Counted from the first letter of the stretch, positions 26,424-36,071 are shown. The stretch is DNA of 64,000 nt from Candidatus Palauibacter scopulicola (GCF_947581915.1 NZ_CANPWG010000038.1:1-64000); one strand, 5' to 3'. Notes: a model not told the origin generated them from the sequence alone. A program made the numbers and translations.

Positions 26424-27331
26424 CACCCGGTGGCCCCTCCGCTGCCGTCGGCCGCGTGCTGCGGATCGCGGGCGGGGTCTATCACGTGGACGATTCCACA
26501 ACGGTGGTCCAGGCATCGCTTCGCGGGCGCCTGAAACGGACGGATTCGCGCATCGTTTCGGTCGGTGACCTCGTCGAACTGGAACGCGTCGGCGACGAGA
26601 TGCGGATCGTTCGGCTCCGCGCGCGAAGCGGCGCGCTCTCCCGGCACGGCGTCTCCAAACGGCGCGAGCAGGTGATCGTCGCGAACGTGGATCAGGTCGC
26701 CGTCGTCGTTTCGGTGACGGCGCCCGATCCCGATTTCCTCATGGTGGACCGACTGCTCGCGCTTGCGGCGCTGAGCGGCATCGACGCCTTCCTCATCGTG
26801 AACAAGACGGACCTCGCGGAGCCCGCGTCCGGAGACGGCCTCGGGCAGTACGCGGCGCTCGGCGTGGCGACGCTGCGGACGAGCGCCGAATCGAGGGCCG
26901 GACTGACGGCGCTTGCCGGACGCCTCGCGAGCCGGATCACCGTGCTCAGCGGGCAGTCGGGCGTGGGGAAGTCGAGCCTGTTGAACGCGCTCGTCCCCGA
27001 ACTCGACCTCCGCGTCGGCGAGATCAGCGAGCGGCGGGGACGAGGACGGCACACGACGGTGGCTTCGGCGCTCTATCGATATCCTGGCGGCGGCTACGTG
27101 GCGGACACGCCCGGCCTTCAGTACCTGGCGCTGTGGGGGCTGGATCCGGCGGAGCTTCCGGGGGGCTTCGTCGAGATCGCGCAAGCGGGGGAGGGCTGCC
27201 GGTTCGCGGACTGCCGACACCGGGTGGAGCCGGATTGCGCGGTGCGCGCGGCCGTGGAGGATGGGACGATCCGGCGCCGGCGGCTGGAGAGCTACCTGCG
27301 GCTCCTCGACGAAGCGGAGAAGGGTCGGTGA
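26420..27331 (+). CDS. rsgA: Ribosome small-subunit-dependent GTPase A
   Basis: 303 aa circularly permuted GTPase that helps late 30S maturation. An OB-fold N-terminus (VYHVDD, then GDLVELERVGDEM) precedes the GTPase motifs in permuted order: NKTD (G4), then the P-loop GQSGVGKSSLLN (G1), a switch region with GRGRHTT and DTPG (G3). A C-terminal zinc knuckle has CRFADCRH with a further Cys. The GTG start at 26420 overlaps the sufU stop (GTGA) and gives the normal length; longer frames run inside sufU. The stop overlaps the next gene the same way. Confidence 0.93.
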   Translation: MTPGGPSAAVGRVLRIAGGVYHVDDSTTVVQASLRGRLKRTDSRIVSVGDLVELERVGDEMRIVRLRARSGALSRHGVSKRREQVIVANVDQVAVVVSVTAPDPDFLMVDRLLALAALSGIDAFLIVNKTDLAEPASGDGLGQYAALGVATLRTSAESRAGLTALAGRLASRITVLSGQSGVGKSSLLNALVPELDLRVGEISERRGRGRHTTVASALYRYPGGGYVADTPGLQYLALWGLDPAELPGGFVEIAQAGEGCRFADCRHRVEPDCAVRAAVEDGTIRRRRLESYLRLLDEAEKGR

Positions 27332-27924
27332 GCGAAGGCTGGAGCCCGGGGCGGGTCGCGCGTCGGCTGGCGGCGGCGGGCCACACCGCCGTCGACGCCG
27401 GGGCGGCGGAGCGTCACGCGGCCGTGACCCTCGTGGTTCGTCCGCGGGGCCACGATCTGGAGGTGCTCTTCGTCCGGCGGGCGGAGGTGCCCGGCGATCC
27501 ATGGTCCGGCCACATGGCGCTTCCCGGCGGACACCGGGATGCGGCGGACCCGGATCTCCTGGAGACGGCGCGCCGCGAGTTGCGCGAGGAGGTCGGGCTC
27601 GATCTGCCGCGCGGCGGGTTCCTCGGGCGGCTCGACGACCTGCACCCGGTGACGCGCCGGATCCCGTCGATCCTCATCTCCCCCTTCGTCGCCTGGCACG
27701 GGGAGGACGTCCGCATCTCCACCAATGCCGAGGTGCAGTATCACGTGTGGGCCCCGCTCGGCGCGCTGCGCGACCCGTCTCTGCGCTCCGAGATCCGCTA
27801 CCCGGATGGTGGCCGGGAACACGCGTGGCCTTCCATTTTGTACGAGGGCGACGCCATTTGGGGGCTGACGCACCGCGTCGTCATGAACTTCCTCGACATC
27901 ATCACGGAGAGAACCAGCGAATGA
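27328..27924 (+). CDS. NUDIX hydrolase, CoA pyrophosphatase type
   Basis: 198 aa. Nudix fold with HMALPGGHRDAADPDLLETA followed by RRELREEVGL (about 68-97), resembling the NudL/CoA-pyrophosphatase subgroup (GG..D..D...TA.RE..EE.GL). The first acidic residue of the canonical box is Asp rather than Glu. Predicted to hydrolyse CoA or related nucleoside diphosphate derivatives in the cytoplasm. GTG start at 27328 overlaps the rsgA stop; the stop overlaps the osmC start by ATGA. Substrate assignment is by family only. Confidence 0.85.
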   Translation: MSEGWSPGRVARRLAAAGHTAVDAGAAERHAAVTLVVRPRGHDLEVLFVRRAEVPGDPWSGHMALPGGHRDAADPDLLETARRELREEVGLDLPRGGFLGRLDDLHPVTRRIPSILISPFVAWHGEDVRISTNAEVQYHVWAPLGALRDPSLRSEIRYPDGGREHAWPSILYEGDAIWGLTHRVVMNFLDIITERTSE

Positions 27925-28388
27925 GTGAAGTCGTCTACCGCTCGCACGTGAAGATCGTGCGGCAGAAGGGACCGTACCGGACGGCGGAGATCCCGGCCAC
28001 GGATGCACCGGTCGACTTCGGCGTCCATTCGGCGATCGCCGAGTACTACGGGGTCCGCGACCAACGCGATGTCGCCACGACCCTCGACTATGTCATCGCC
28101 GCAACCGGCGGCTGACTGGCCGGAACCTTCGGGGGCGCGCTGGAAGCGCGTGGCGTAAAGGCCGATGAGGGACGGTTGGTGGCGAACGTGGAGGGCGAGG
28201 TCGAGACGGACGACGGCGTGCTCGTGATCCGGCGGATCCGGGCTCGATATCGTCTTCAGGCGGACGAGGCGCATGCCGACGCCATCCGGCGCGCCTTCGA
28301 GGCCCACCCGCCGAAGTGTCCGGTCTACCGAACGCTCTCCGGCTGCATCGAGATCACGACGGAACTCGACATCGTACCCGTCGCCTAG
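27921..28388 (+). CDS. OsmC-like peroxidase read through an in-frame TGA: candidate selenoprotein (Sec65)
   Basis: One frame of 155 aa interrupted only by TGA at 28113-28115 (codon 65). Before it: VDFGVHSAIAEYYG and TLDYVIAATGG. After it, in the same frame: LAGTFGGALEARGVKADEGRL and then CPVYRTLSG. In OsmC-family thiol peroxidases the peroxidatic Cys occupies exactly this site (GG-Cys-LxGTFGGAL), with the resolving Cys in CPVYR, which is present. Selenocysteine there would give a Sec-type hydroperoxidase; Sec-containing OsmC-like proteins are known from metagenomes. The 5' end is coupled to the nudix gene (ATGA); the stop shares CTAG with the convergent M20 gene. A Cys-to-stop mutation is the alternative. 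See the hairpin entry. Confidence 0.78.
28113..28151 (+). promoter_or_regulatory. Candidate bacterial SECIS of osmC
   Basis: From the TGA (28113-28115), 25 nt downstream, the loop TGGAA (28141-28145) tops a 6-bp stem: GCGCGC (28135-28140) with GCGCGT (28146-28151), one G-U pair at the base. The apical loop has G at its second position, as in bacterial SECIS elements, and lies within the usual 16-37 nt from the Sec codon. In a region this GC-rich, hairpins are common, so this supports but does not prove recoding. Confidence 0.55.
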
Positions 28389-29758
28389 GCCAACGGGTCG
28401 GCGAGGCGGCCGTAGAGGTCGGCGAGGGCCGCGATCCCCTTTCGGTAGACGCCGAGATCGATCCACTCGTCCGGCGCGTGCATGTTGCTGCCGGGAAGCC
28501 CGAAGCCGATGAGGAGCGCGGGTGCGCCGAACGTCTCCTCGAATTCCTGCACGATGGGGATCGAACCGCCCTCGCGGATGTACGCGGGCGGGGCGCCGAA
28601 CCCCGACTCCAGCGCGGCGGAGGCGGCGTCGAAGACGGGATGTCCGGTGTCGGCCACCCACGGGGCGCCGCCATGCGAGCGCTTGATCTCGATCGTCACA
28701 CCCTCCGGCGCGAGTTCGCGGACGCGGGCCTCGAACGCGTCGACCACCTGCGCCGGATCCTGATCCGGAACCAGCCGCATCGACACCTTCGCCATCGCGT
28801 GCGAGGGGAGAACGGTCTTCGAGCCTTCGCCGGTGAAGCCGCTCAGGAGCCCGTTCACGTCGAGCGTGGGGCGATACCACAGCCGCTCCAGCGCCGAGAA
28901 CCCGGCTTCCCCGCCCAGGGCCGGCGCTCCGACGCCCGCCCGGAGCGTCTCTTCATCCATGGGGAGGCGTTCGAGATCGGCGCGTTCGCGGGGGCTGATG
29001 GGTCGGACCGCATCGTAATACCCGGGCACGGTGGCCCGGCCGTACTCGTCGCGGAGGCCGGCGAGGATGGCGGCGAGGGCGTTGGCGGGGTTCACGACCG
29101 CGCCGCCGTAGGTGCCGGAGTGGAGGTCGGACCGGGGGCCGTGGACGTTGATCTCGGTGTAGACGATGCCCCGCAGCCCGGTCGTGATGCACGGCAACTC
29201 GGGGGAGAACATCCCGGTGTCGCTGACGAGGATTGCGTCGCAGGCGAGCCGCTCGGCGTGCTCGTGGAGGAACGCGGCGAGGTGGCGGCTTCCCACCTCC
29301 TCTTCGCCCTCGATCACGAGCTTGAGGTTGACGGGGACCTCCGCCCCGGACGCGAGGCGCGTTTCGAGCGCCTTGATGTGCATGTGGACCTGCCCCTTGT
29401 CGTCGATCGAGCCGCGGGCGTACAGGCGGCCGTCGCGGACCGCCGGTTCGAAGGGCGGGCTCGTCCACAACTCGTCCGGCTCCGAGGGCTGCACATCGTA
29501 GTGTCCGTATACGAGCACGGTGGGGGCCCCCTCCGCGTGGATCCGTTCACCCACGACGATGGGGTGCCCGCCGGTTTCGATGACCTCGGCCTCGTCCATC
29601 CCCGCCGCGAGGAGATGCTCGGCGACCCAGTCGGCGCAGGCGCGGACGTCGCCCGCATGCTCGGGATCGGTGCTGATGCTGGGGATGCGGAGAAAGGCCT
29701 TGAGTTCGTCGTGGAACCTCGCGAGTTCGCGGTCGACGTGGGCGGCGAAATCGAACAT
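28385..29758 (-). CDS. M20 family metallopeptidase (dipeptidase-like)
   Basis: 457 aa. Two-zinc M20 peptidase: first metal site GHYDVQ (His/Asp), bridging Asp in RGSIDDKGQ, catalytic/metal Glu pair EGEEEVGS and the downstream ligands SDTGMF and GLPGSNMHAPDEW (His). Lid domain in the middle (about 205-320). Closest to the Xaa-His/cysteinylglycine-type dipeptidases, acting on small peptides in the cytoplasm; exact substrate unknown. The ATG at 29758 with GGGAG 4 nt upstream is chosen over a TTG 30 bases upstream. Convergent with osmC, sharing CTAG at the stops. Confidence 0.85.
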   Translation of the reverse strand: MFDFAAHVDRELARFHDELKAFLRIPSISTDPEHAGDVRACADWVAEHLLAAGMDEAEVIETGGHPIVVGERIHAEGAPTVLVYGHYDVQPSEPDELWTSPPFEPAVRDGRLYARGSIDDKGQVHMHIKALETRLASGAEVPVNLKLVIEGEEEVGSRHLAAFLHEHAERLACDAILVSDTGMFSPELPCITTGLRGIVYTEINVHGPRSDLHSGTYGGAVVNPANALAAILAGLRDEYGRATVPGYYDAVRPISPRERADLERLPMDEETLRAGVGAPALGGEAGFSALERLWYRPTLDVNGLLSGFTGEGSKTVLPSHAMAKVSMRLVPDQDPAQVVDAFEARVRELAPEGVTIEIKRSHGGAPWVADTGHPVFDAASAALESGFGAPPAYIREGGSIPIVQEFEETFGAPALLIGFGLPGSNMHAPDEWIDLGVYRKGIAALADLYGRLADPLA

Positions 29759-29875
29759 GTGACTCCCGGGCGGGTTGAGGGCGTCCAAGGCGCCGTGACG
29801 GCGGGCGCGCGCGATCCGATGATCGGCGTGATCGACTATACGGCGGAGGCGGGCGGCGGCAAGCGGCCCGGGTGG

Positions 29876-31010
29876 TCAGTCGAAACGCTGTTCGGTGACG
29901 ATCGCGCCGACCCGCGAGGAAGCGTCGAGGCCGAGGAGCCGGCGCAGGGCGGGGAGGCGGGCCAGGGCAAGGAGCGCTCCTGCGCCGGCGGCGCCGGACG
30001 GGCCCGCGATGATGCGGGCGCCCAGCCGACCGGACGCGAGCGCCTCGGCGCCGGTGGCCCATACGGGCTCGGGGAGCGCGACCGCCGCGTCGAGCAGTGG
30101 CGCCAGGTAGTCCCAGGCGATCGTCGACGCGACGCCGGCGGCGAGACCGCCCATCGCGGTGCGGAACGGCGGTTCCGCGATGCTCGCCCGACCGAGCCGC
30201 AGGCTCCGGCCGAAGCAGTCGGCCCGCCACGGCTCGACGGCGATGAAGCGCGGCCGCTCCTCGCCGCACCTCTGCGCGAAGTGGCCGCACACGCCGGTCG
30301 CGAGGCCGCCGACGCCCGCCTGCACGAAGAGGTGCGTGAGCGGCGCCGAGCCTGCCGCGGCAAGGTCGTCCAGCATCTCCGCGGCGAGGAGCGTGTAGCC
30401 CGCCATGATGCGCCGGGGCGTCTCCTCGTAGCCTTCGTACGCCGTGTCGGAGACGACGACCCAGCCGTTCCGCGCGGCCTCCCGGTCGGTGTGCCCGACC
30501 ACGCCGTCGTACTCGCCGGGTACGCGGACCACCGTCGCTCCGTGTCCCTCGATCGCGTGGGCCCGAGCGGGGATCGCGTCGTCAGGAAGGAAGATCACGC
30601 AGCGGCAGCCGAACTCGGCGCTTCCCCATGCGACGGATCGGCCGTGGTTCCCCGCGGAGGCGGTCGTGACCGTGATCTCCGCCGCCAGCGGATGCCCTGC
30701 CCGCAACTCCGCCGCCGTAGGCCGGGCTCCGCTCCGGCGCTCGATCTCGTCCTGAAGCGCGCGCAGGACCGCGAACGCCCCGCCGAGCGCCTTGAACGAG
30801 CCGAGCCCGAAGCGCGGCGATTCATCCTTGACCCGGACCGACTCCACCCCCAGCAACGCGGCGAGCCCCGGCAGTGTTACCATCGGCGTCGCGTCGTACC
30901 CATGCCAGTTGCGAATCACCTCCCGAGCGGCCGCGGTCTCGGACGGGTCGAGGATCCCTTCCGACGCCCCGCGCCGCAGTTGCGGTGAGCGGAGGGAAAG
31001 GCGGAGCGCC

Positions 31011-31012
<2 letters not shown>
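29876..31012 (-). CDS. PLP-dependent diaminopropionate ammonia-lyase-like enzyme
   Basis: 378 aa, fold type II PLP enzyme. The PLP lysine is in [15 protein letters not shown]; the phosphate loop is in [15 protein letters not shown]; the C-terminal part shows [11 protein letters not shown] and GPSGAAGAG. The order and motifs fit the diaminopropionate ammonia-lyase (DpaL) / threonine-synthase branch: it would deaminate 2,3-diaminopropionate (and perhaps serine) to pyruvate and ammonia. The ATG at 31012 fits GAGGG upstream; a farther ATG at 31069 would overlap the divergent gene by 59 bp. The ATGs of this gene and the opposite VOC gene fall in one CCATGG. Confidence 0.8.
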
Positions 31013-31412
<400 letters not shown>

Positions 31413-31432
31413 CCGCTCAGGGAATTGCTCGC

Positions 31433-32707
31433 GTGAAACTCTCCGCCTGTCTCGCTGCCGCGGCCTGCCTGGTGGCCGTACCCCTGCCCGCGCAGGAGGT
31501 GACGCCCATCGCCAACGGCAACGGCGCGCTTCGCGTCTTCTTCGACTGTGACGGCGGCCGCGGGATGTGCGACTTCGACTTCTACCGGCGCGAGATCCCG
31601 TACGTGAACTACACGCGCGACCGCGAGGACGCCCAGGTCCACGTCCTCATGTCCTCGGAGAGTACGGGCAGCGGGGGCCAGCGCTTCACGCTCGACTTCA
31701 TCGGGCGGGAGGAGTTCGCCGACGTCACGGATCGGCTCGAAGTCGTGACGCCGCCCAACCTCGCGTTGGAGCAGCGGCTGACGGACGTCGCCGGGACGCT
31801 TGAACTGGGACTGCTGCGCTACATCGCCCGCACCGACCAGGCCTCCAGCATCGATATCCGCTACGACGGAGCCGAGGACGGCGAGATCGCGGCCAGACCC
31901 GAGGATGACCCGTGGAATTTCTGGACCTTCCGGCTGCGGGCGAACGCCGATCTCGAGGTGGATGAGCGCACCGAAGAGTACGAACTCGAGACCGGCTTCT
32001 CGGCCGACCGGGTCACGGACGCCCTGAAGCTCGAGTTCTCCGTCGACGCGAGCTACAACCGGCGCTTGTTCGAGACCTCCGACACGACGTCCGTCACGAG
32101 TGTCCGGGAGAGCTGGGAAGCCGAGGGACTCAGCGTATGGAGCCTGTCGGATCACTGGTCGGCGGGGGCCGCGTACGAGGTGGGGCACTCCAGCTTCGCG
32201 AACGAAGACGTACAACTCCGGGTGGGGCCGGCCCTGGAGTACAACATCTTTCCCTACTCCGAGTCGACCCGGAGGCAGTTCAATTTTCTCTACACGATCG
32301 GCGTCCGGTATCACAACTACATCGAACAGACGGTTTTCCTCAAGGAAGAGGAGACGCTTCCCCACCACCGCTTCAGCGTCCGGCTCAGCGTCCGCCAGCC
32401 GTGGGGCGAATCGTACGGGTTTCTGACCTTCTCCCAGTTCCTCCACGATCCGTCGAAGAACCGGTTCACGGCCTTCGCGGGGGCCGATTTCCGGATCTTC
32501 CGCGGCCTGTCGCTACGGCTGAACGCGAACTATTCCCGCATCCGCGACCAGCTCAACGTGCCATCCGGCGACGCCACCACCGAGGAGGTCCTCCTCCGCC
32601 AGCGCGTCCTGCAGAGCGGCTTCGAGTACGGCGTGTCGGTGGGGTTCTCCTACACGTTCGGGTCGATCTACTCCAACGTCGTCAACCCCCGGCTGGACCG
32701 CTTCTAG
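31433..32707 (+). CDS. Exported beta-barrel-like protein of unknown function
   Basis: 424 aa. A GTG start with AGGGA upstream yields a signal peptide (VKLSACLAAAACLVAVPLPAQ). The mature N-terminus is cysteine-containing (FDCDGGRGMCDFDFYRRE); the next region contains the acidic AEDGEIAARPEDDP, and the last ~250 residues are amphipathic strands (LRVGPALEYNIFPYS, then TFAGADFRIFRGLSLRLN) typical of an outer-membrane barrel, ending in Phe. No known family was recognised; comparable proteins occur in Gemmatimonadota. A short gap to the VOC gene suggests cotranscription. Confidence 0.6.
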   Translation: MKLSACLAAAACLVAVPLPAQEVTPIANGNGALRVFFDCDGGRGMCDFDFYRREIPYVNYTRDREDAQVHVLMSSESTGSGGQRFTLDFIGREEFADVTDRLEVVTPPNLALEQRLTDVAGTLELGLLRYIARTDQASSIDIRYDGAEDGEIAARPEDDPWNFWTFRLRANADLEVDERTEEYELETGFSADRVTDALKLEFSVDASYNRRLFETSDTTSVTSVRESWEAEGLSVWSLSDHWSAGAAYEVGHSSFANEDVQLRVGPALEYNIFPYSESTRRQFNFLYTIGVRYHNYIEQTVFLKEEETLPHHRFSVRLSVRQPWGESYGFLTFSQFLHDPSKNRFTAFAGADFRIFRGLSLRLNANYSRIRDQLNVPSGDATTEEVLLRQRVLQSGFEYGVSVGFSYTFGSIYSNVVNPRLDRF

Positions 32708-32738
32708 CACACACCACCCAACCGGGAGAGCGGGGCGG

Positions 32739-32775
32739 CCGGTCTTCCCGGTCGGGTCCGGTCTTGCCGGCCGGG
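32739..32775. repeat. 18-bp tandem repeat, 2 copies, in an intergenic region
   Basis: CCGGTCTTCCCGGTCGGG (32739-32756) and CCGGTCTTGCCGGCCGGG (32758-32775) are 16/18 identical at a 19-bp period. Each unit is self-complementary enough to fold (CCGG arms). They lie just after the barrel gene and could help end its transcript; the second copy supplies the -35 hexamer of the candidate promoter that follows. No T-run is present, so the terminator role is weak. Confidence 0.45.
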
Positions 32776-32791
32776 CATCAATTCCTATGCT
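32764..32791 (+). promoter_or_regulatory. Candidate promoter for the small membrane protein gene
   Basis: TTGCCG (32764-32769), a 16-bp spacer and TATGCT (32786-32791) lie upstream of the ATG at 32907, leaving a leader of about 110 nt. The -10 region is one of few AT-rich spots in the gap. Inferred from hexamer similarity only. Confidence 0.35.
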
Positions 32792-32906
32792 TCAAGGCAG
32801 GGTGGCCGCCGCCCGGTGAGCCTCTTGCGCGCGCCGCGCGCGTCTGCCCGCGGGAGGAAGGGACGTGTGCGGGGGGGCTTCACCACCTTCAGGCGGAGGG
32901 AATGCC

Positions 32907-33314
32907 ATGAACACGAAGTGCCTCATCGCCTCGATCGCCGGCGCCGTCGTCCTTTTTGTGGGCGGCTACGTCCTGTACGAACTGCTCCTGGGTGGCTTCT
33001 TCGAAGCCAACATGGGCTCAGCCACCGGTGTCATTAAGGAGTCTCCCGATTTCCTCTGGATCGTCGTCGGCCAGCTCGCGGCCGGCGGAGTGCTCGCGAC
33101 CGCCCTGGGCTGGAAGGGCGCGACGGATGTCGCGGGCGGCGCCCAGGCGGGCGCCAAGCTCGGCGCCCTCATTGCCGCGGCCTTCGGGTTCGTGGCGCTG
33201 GGCGCGATGAACACCTCGACCCTCACCTCGGTCGTCGTCGACGTCGTCGTCACGGCCGTACTGTGGGGCGCCGCCGGCGCAGTCGTCGGCATGATGCTCG
33301 GACGCGGCGATTAG
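32907..33314 (+). CDS. Small integral membrane protein
   Basis: 135 aa with four hydrophobic helices (about 7-27, 45-62, 75-95 and 105-128), Gly/Ala-rich, no catalytic motif. The pattern (GGVLATALGWKGATDVAGG between helices 2 and 3) is that of small uncharacterised membrane proteins seen across Gemmatimonadota. The ATG at 32907 has GGAGGGAATGCC upstream, better than an in-frame ATG 42 bases earlier, which would add a Pro/Gly-rich tail before the helix. Function unknown. Confidence 0.6.
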   Translation: MNTKCLIASIAGAVVLFVGGYVLYELLLGGFFEANMGSATGVIKESPDFLWIVVGQLAAGGVLATALGWKGATDVAGGAQAGAKLGALIAAAFGFVALGAMNTSTLTSVVVDVVVTAVLWGAAGAVVGMMLGRGD

Positions 33315-33503
33315 CAACGACGCCAGTTCGCTGACCGACCAGGCTTGACCCCTTTCGGCGGGGGTTCGGTCGCCCGGACCGGCTCCCGCCGATCGGGTGC
33401 GCCTCCGCGCCCCGCGGGGCGGCCATCTGGACAGGCCGCCCCGACCTCCTTCACGTTCTCCGTCTCTCATCTCGTTCCGATCACGACAGCCACGAGTCTT
33501 GCC

Positions 33504-36071
33504 ATGAACTCCGCAACCCGTGCCGGTTCACGCCTTTTCCTCCCGCTGGCGGCCGCAGTGCTGCTCGCCGCGCCGCTCGCCGCCCAGGAAACGGGCGACG
33601 GCCCGGCGAACTACCGCCTCGCGGCGCGCTTCGCGCCGTACAAGATCCAGGACCTCGTCTACTCGACCTCGGTCGATCCGCAGTGGATCGAGGGCTCCGA
33701 GTCGTTCTGGTACGAATGGGAGACCTCGGACGGCTCCTTCTACTACATCGTGGACCCGGTGGCGGGGACGAAGCGGCAGATCTTCGACAACCACCGGATC
33801 GCGGCCGAGCTGACCCGCATCACGCGCGATCCGTGGGACGGCCAGCACCTCCCGATCCGCGCGATCAAGTTCATCGACGCGAACACGCTCCAGTTCGAGG
33901 TCGAGTCCTCGCAGGACGAGGAGGAGGACGAGACCGAGTCCGGGATGGAGGAACTGGACGAGGAGGAGGAAGAAGGAGAACGGCAGCGCCGGCGAGCCAG
34001 GAAGAAGGTGTTCCACTTCGAGTACGACGTGAACACGCGGGTGCTGCGCGAACTCGAGGACTGGGAAGCGCCCGACAACCACCCGTCCTGGGCCAGCGTG
34101 TCGCCGGACGGACAGACGGTGATCTTCGCGCGTCACTACAACCTCCACATGATGAGCGGGGACGACTACCAGCGATTCCTCGAGGCGCGGCGCGGGAAGA
34201 GCGGTGACGAGGCGGACGAAGCGGAGGAGGGGATCGAGGTCGAGGAGACGCAGCTCACGACGGACGGAGTGGAGCACTACAGCTACGCGGTGTTCGAGCG
34301 GGGGGACACGGACATCGAGCGTGAGGAGAGCGCGGACGAGCGGAAGCGGGTGTCGGTCTCGTGGTCCCATGACTCCCGCCGCTTCTCGCTGATCCGCCGC
34401 GACCGGCGCGAGGTGGGGAACCTCTGGGTCATCCACATGGTCGGCAACAAGCGGCCCGAGCTCGAGTCCTACAAGTACGACATGCCGGGCGAGGAGACGG
34501 TGAGCCAGCCCGAGCTTCTCATCTACGACCTCCAAGACCGGAGCATGGTCGAGGTCGCGATGCCGGAGGCATGGAAGGACCACCGCCTCTTCACGACGTC
34601 CGCGCGCCAGTTCCGCTATCCGGACAGCGAGGAACCGTTCCGCTCGCTCTGGCTCTCTCCGACATCGGACGAGCTCCATTTCGTGAGGCAGAGCCGCAAT
34701 CAGCACCGCGTCGACGTGCTGGTGGCGGACGCGGCGACCGGCGCCGCGCGCGTGCTGTTCGAGGAGCGGCTCAACACCTACGTGGAGTTCCAGCGGCTCG
34801 AACTTCTCGAGTCGGGCGACATGCTGTGGTGGTCGGAGCGGGACGGCTGGGCCCACCTCTACCGGTTCGGGCCGGACGGAACGCTGCGCAACCGCCTCAC
34901 CGAGGGTCCGTGGTCGGTGCGCCAGGTGGTCGGGATCGATGAGGCGGCCGGTGTGGTCTACTTCCAGGCCAATGCGCGCGAGGAGGGCGAGGATCCCTAC
35001 TACCAGCACCTGTACCGGGTGAACCTCGACGGCTCCGGGCTCACGCTCCTCAACCCCGGGGATTTCGACCACCGGGCCGAGATGGGGGAGTCGAACCGCT
35101 TCTTCGTCAGCAACTATTCGCGCGTCAACACCACGCCGGCTTCCGCGCTCCACGCCGCCAACGGCCGCCGGATCATGGACCTCGAGACCGCCGACTTCTC
35201 GAAGCTGGAGGAGGCGGGGTACGGATTCCCCGAGCCCTACACGGTGAAGGCGGACGACGGGGTGACCGACCTGTACGGCGTGATCTACAAGCCGTTCGAC
35301 TTCGATCCGGAGAAGACGTACCCGATCGTCGCCTACGTGTACCCCGGGCCGCAGACGGAGGCCGTGGCGAAGGCGTTCTCGACGGCGCGCTACGAGACGG
35401 CGTTGGCCCAGTTCGGGATGATCGTGATCACGGTGGGGAACCGCGGCGGCCACCCGGCGCGCTCGAAGTGGTATCACAACTACGGGTACGGGAACCTCCG
35501 CGACTACGGGCTGGCGGACAAGAAGACCGCGATCGAGCAACTCGCGGACCGGCACGACTTCATCGACATCGACCGCGTGGGCATCTACGGGCACTCCGGG
35601 GGCGGGTTCATGTCGACGGCGGCGATGCTCGTCTACCCGGATTTCTTCAAGGTCGCGGTCTCATCCTCCGGGAACCACAACAACGACGTCTACAACCAGA
35701 ACTGGTCCGAGAAGCACCACGGCGTGCGTGAGGTCGTGGACGACAGCGGGAACGTGACGTTCGAGTACGAGATCGAGCGCAACTCGGACCTCGCCGCGAA
35801 CCTGAAGGGGCACCTGCTGCTCACGACGGGGGACATCGACAACAACGTCCACCACGCCGGCACGCACCGCATGGCGGAGGCGCTGATCCGGGCCAACAAG
35901 CGCTTCGACTACTTCGTCTTCCCCGGCCAGCGGCACGGCTACGGGGACATGAGCGACTACTGGTTCTGGCTGCGCGCGGAGTACTTCGTGAAGCACCTCC
36001 TGGGCGATACGCGCTGGAGCGTCGACATGACGCAGTTGAACGTCGAACGGGAGCAGACGGGCGGCCGCTGA
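33504..36071 (+). CDS. Secreted S9 family prolyl oligopeptidase (DPP-IV-like)
   Basis: 855 aa. Signal peptide (FLPLAAAVLLAAPLAAQ), then a DPP-IV-type beta-propeller (about 40-560) and an alpha/beta-hydrolase peptidase domain (about 590-855). The catalytic Ser lies in YGHSGGGF; Asp (TGDIDNNVH) and His (GQRHGYG) complete the triad. Likely releases N-terminal dipeptides from peptides in the periplasm or outside. The propeller carries a very acidic stretch (ESSQDEEEDETESGMEEL, then EEEEEGE) followed by a basic RQRRRARKK, an unusual low-complexity insert around residues 132-172. Start at the ATG of a clear signal peptide. Probably monocistronic. Confidence 0.88.
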   Translation: MNSATRAGSRLFLPLAAAVLLAAPLAAQETGDGPANYRLAARFAPYKIQDLVYSTSVDPQWIEGSESFWYEWETSDGSFYYIVDPVAGTKRQIFDNHRIAAELTRITRDPWDGQHLPIRAIKFIDANTLQFEVESSQDEEEDETESGMEELDEEEEEGERQRRRARKKVFHFEYDVNTRVLRELEDWEAPDNHPSWASVSPDGQTVIFARHYNLHMMSGDDYQRFLEARRGKSGDEADEAEEGIEVEETQLTTDGVEHYSYAVFERGDTDIEREESADERKRVSVSWSHDSRRFSLIRRDRREVGNLWVIHMVGNKRPELESYKYDMPGEETVSQPELLIYDLQDRSMVEVAMPEAWKDHRLFTTSARQFRYPDSEEPFRSLWLSPTSDELHFVRQSRNQHRVDVLVADAATGAARVLFEERLNTYVEFQRLELLESGDMLWWSERDGWAHLYRFGPDGTLRNRLTEGPWSVRQVVGIDEAAGVVYFQANAREEGEDPYYQHLYRVNLDGSGLTLLNPGDFDHRAEMGESNRFFVSNYSRVNTTPASALHAANGRRIMDLETADFSKLEEAGYGFPEPYTVKADDGVTDLYGVIYKPFDFDPEKTYPIVAYVYPGPQTEAVAKAFSTARYETALAQFGMIVITVGNRGGHPARSKWYHNYGYGNLRDYGLADKKTAIEQLADRHDFIDIDRVGIYGHSGGGFMSTAAMLVYPDFFKVAVSSSGNHNNDVYNQNWSEKHHGVREVVDDSGNVTFEYEIERNSDLAANLKGHLLLTTGDIDNNVHHAGTHRMAEALIRANKRFDYFVFPGQRHGYGDMSDYWFWLRAEYFVKHLLGDTRWSVDMTQLNVEREQTGGR

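Noticed and set aside
27921-28115. Calling the 64-codon upstream part of osmC a complete small gene and the rest a separate gene
   Set aside because: Both halves are needed for one OsmC domain, the frame is continuous, the break is at the catalytic position, and no ribosome site precedes the downstream GTG at 28176.
28116-28130. A closer hairpin (CCG-GAACCTT-CGG) as the osmC SECIS
   Set aside because: Only 3 bp and about 7 nt from the TGA, below the usual 16-nt minimum; the stem at 28135-28151 is better.
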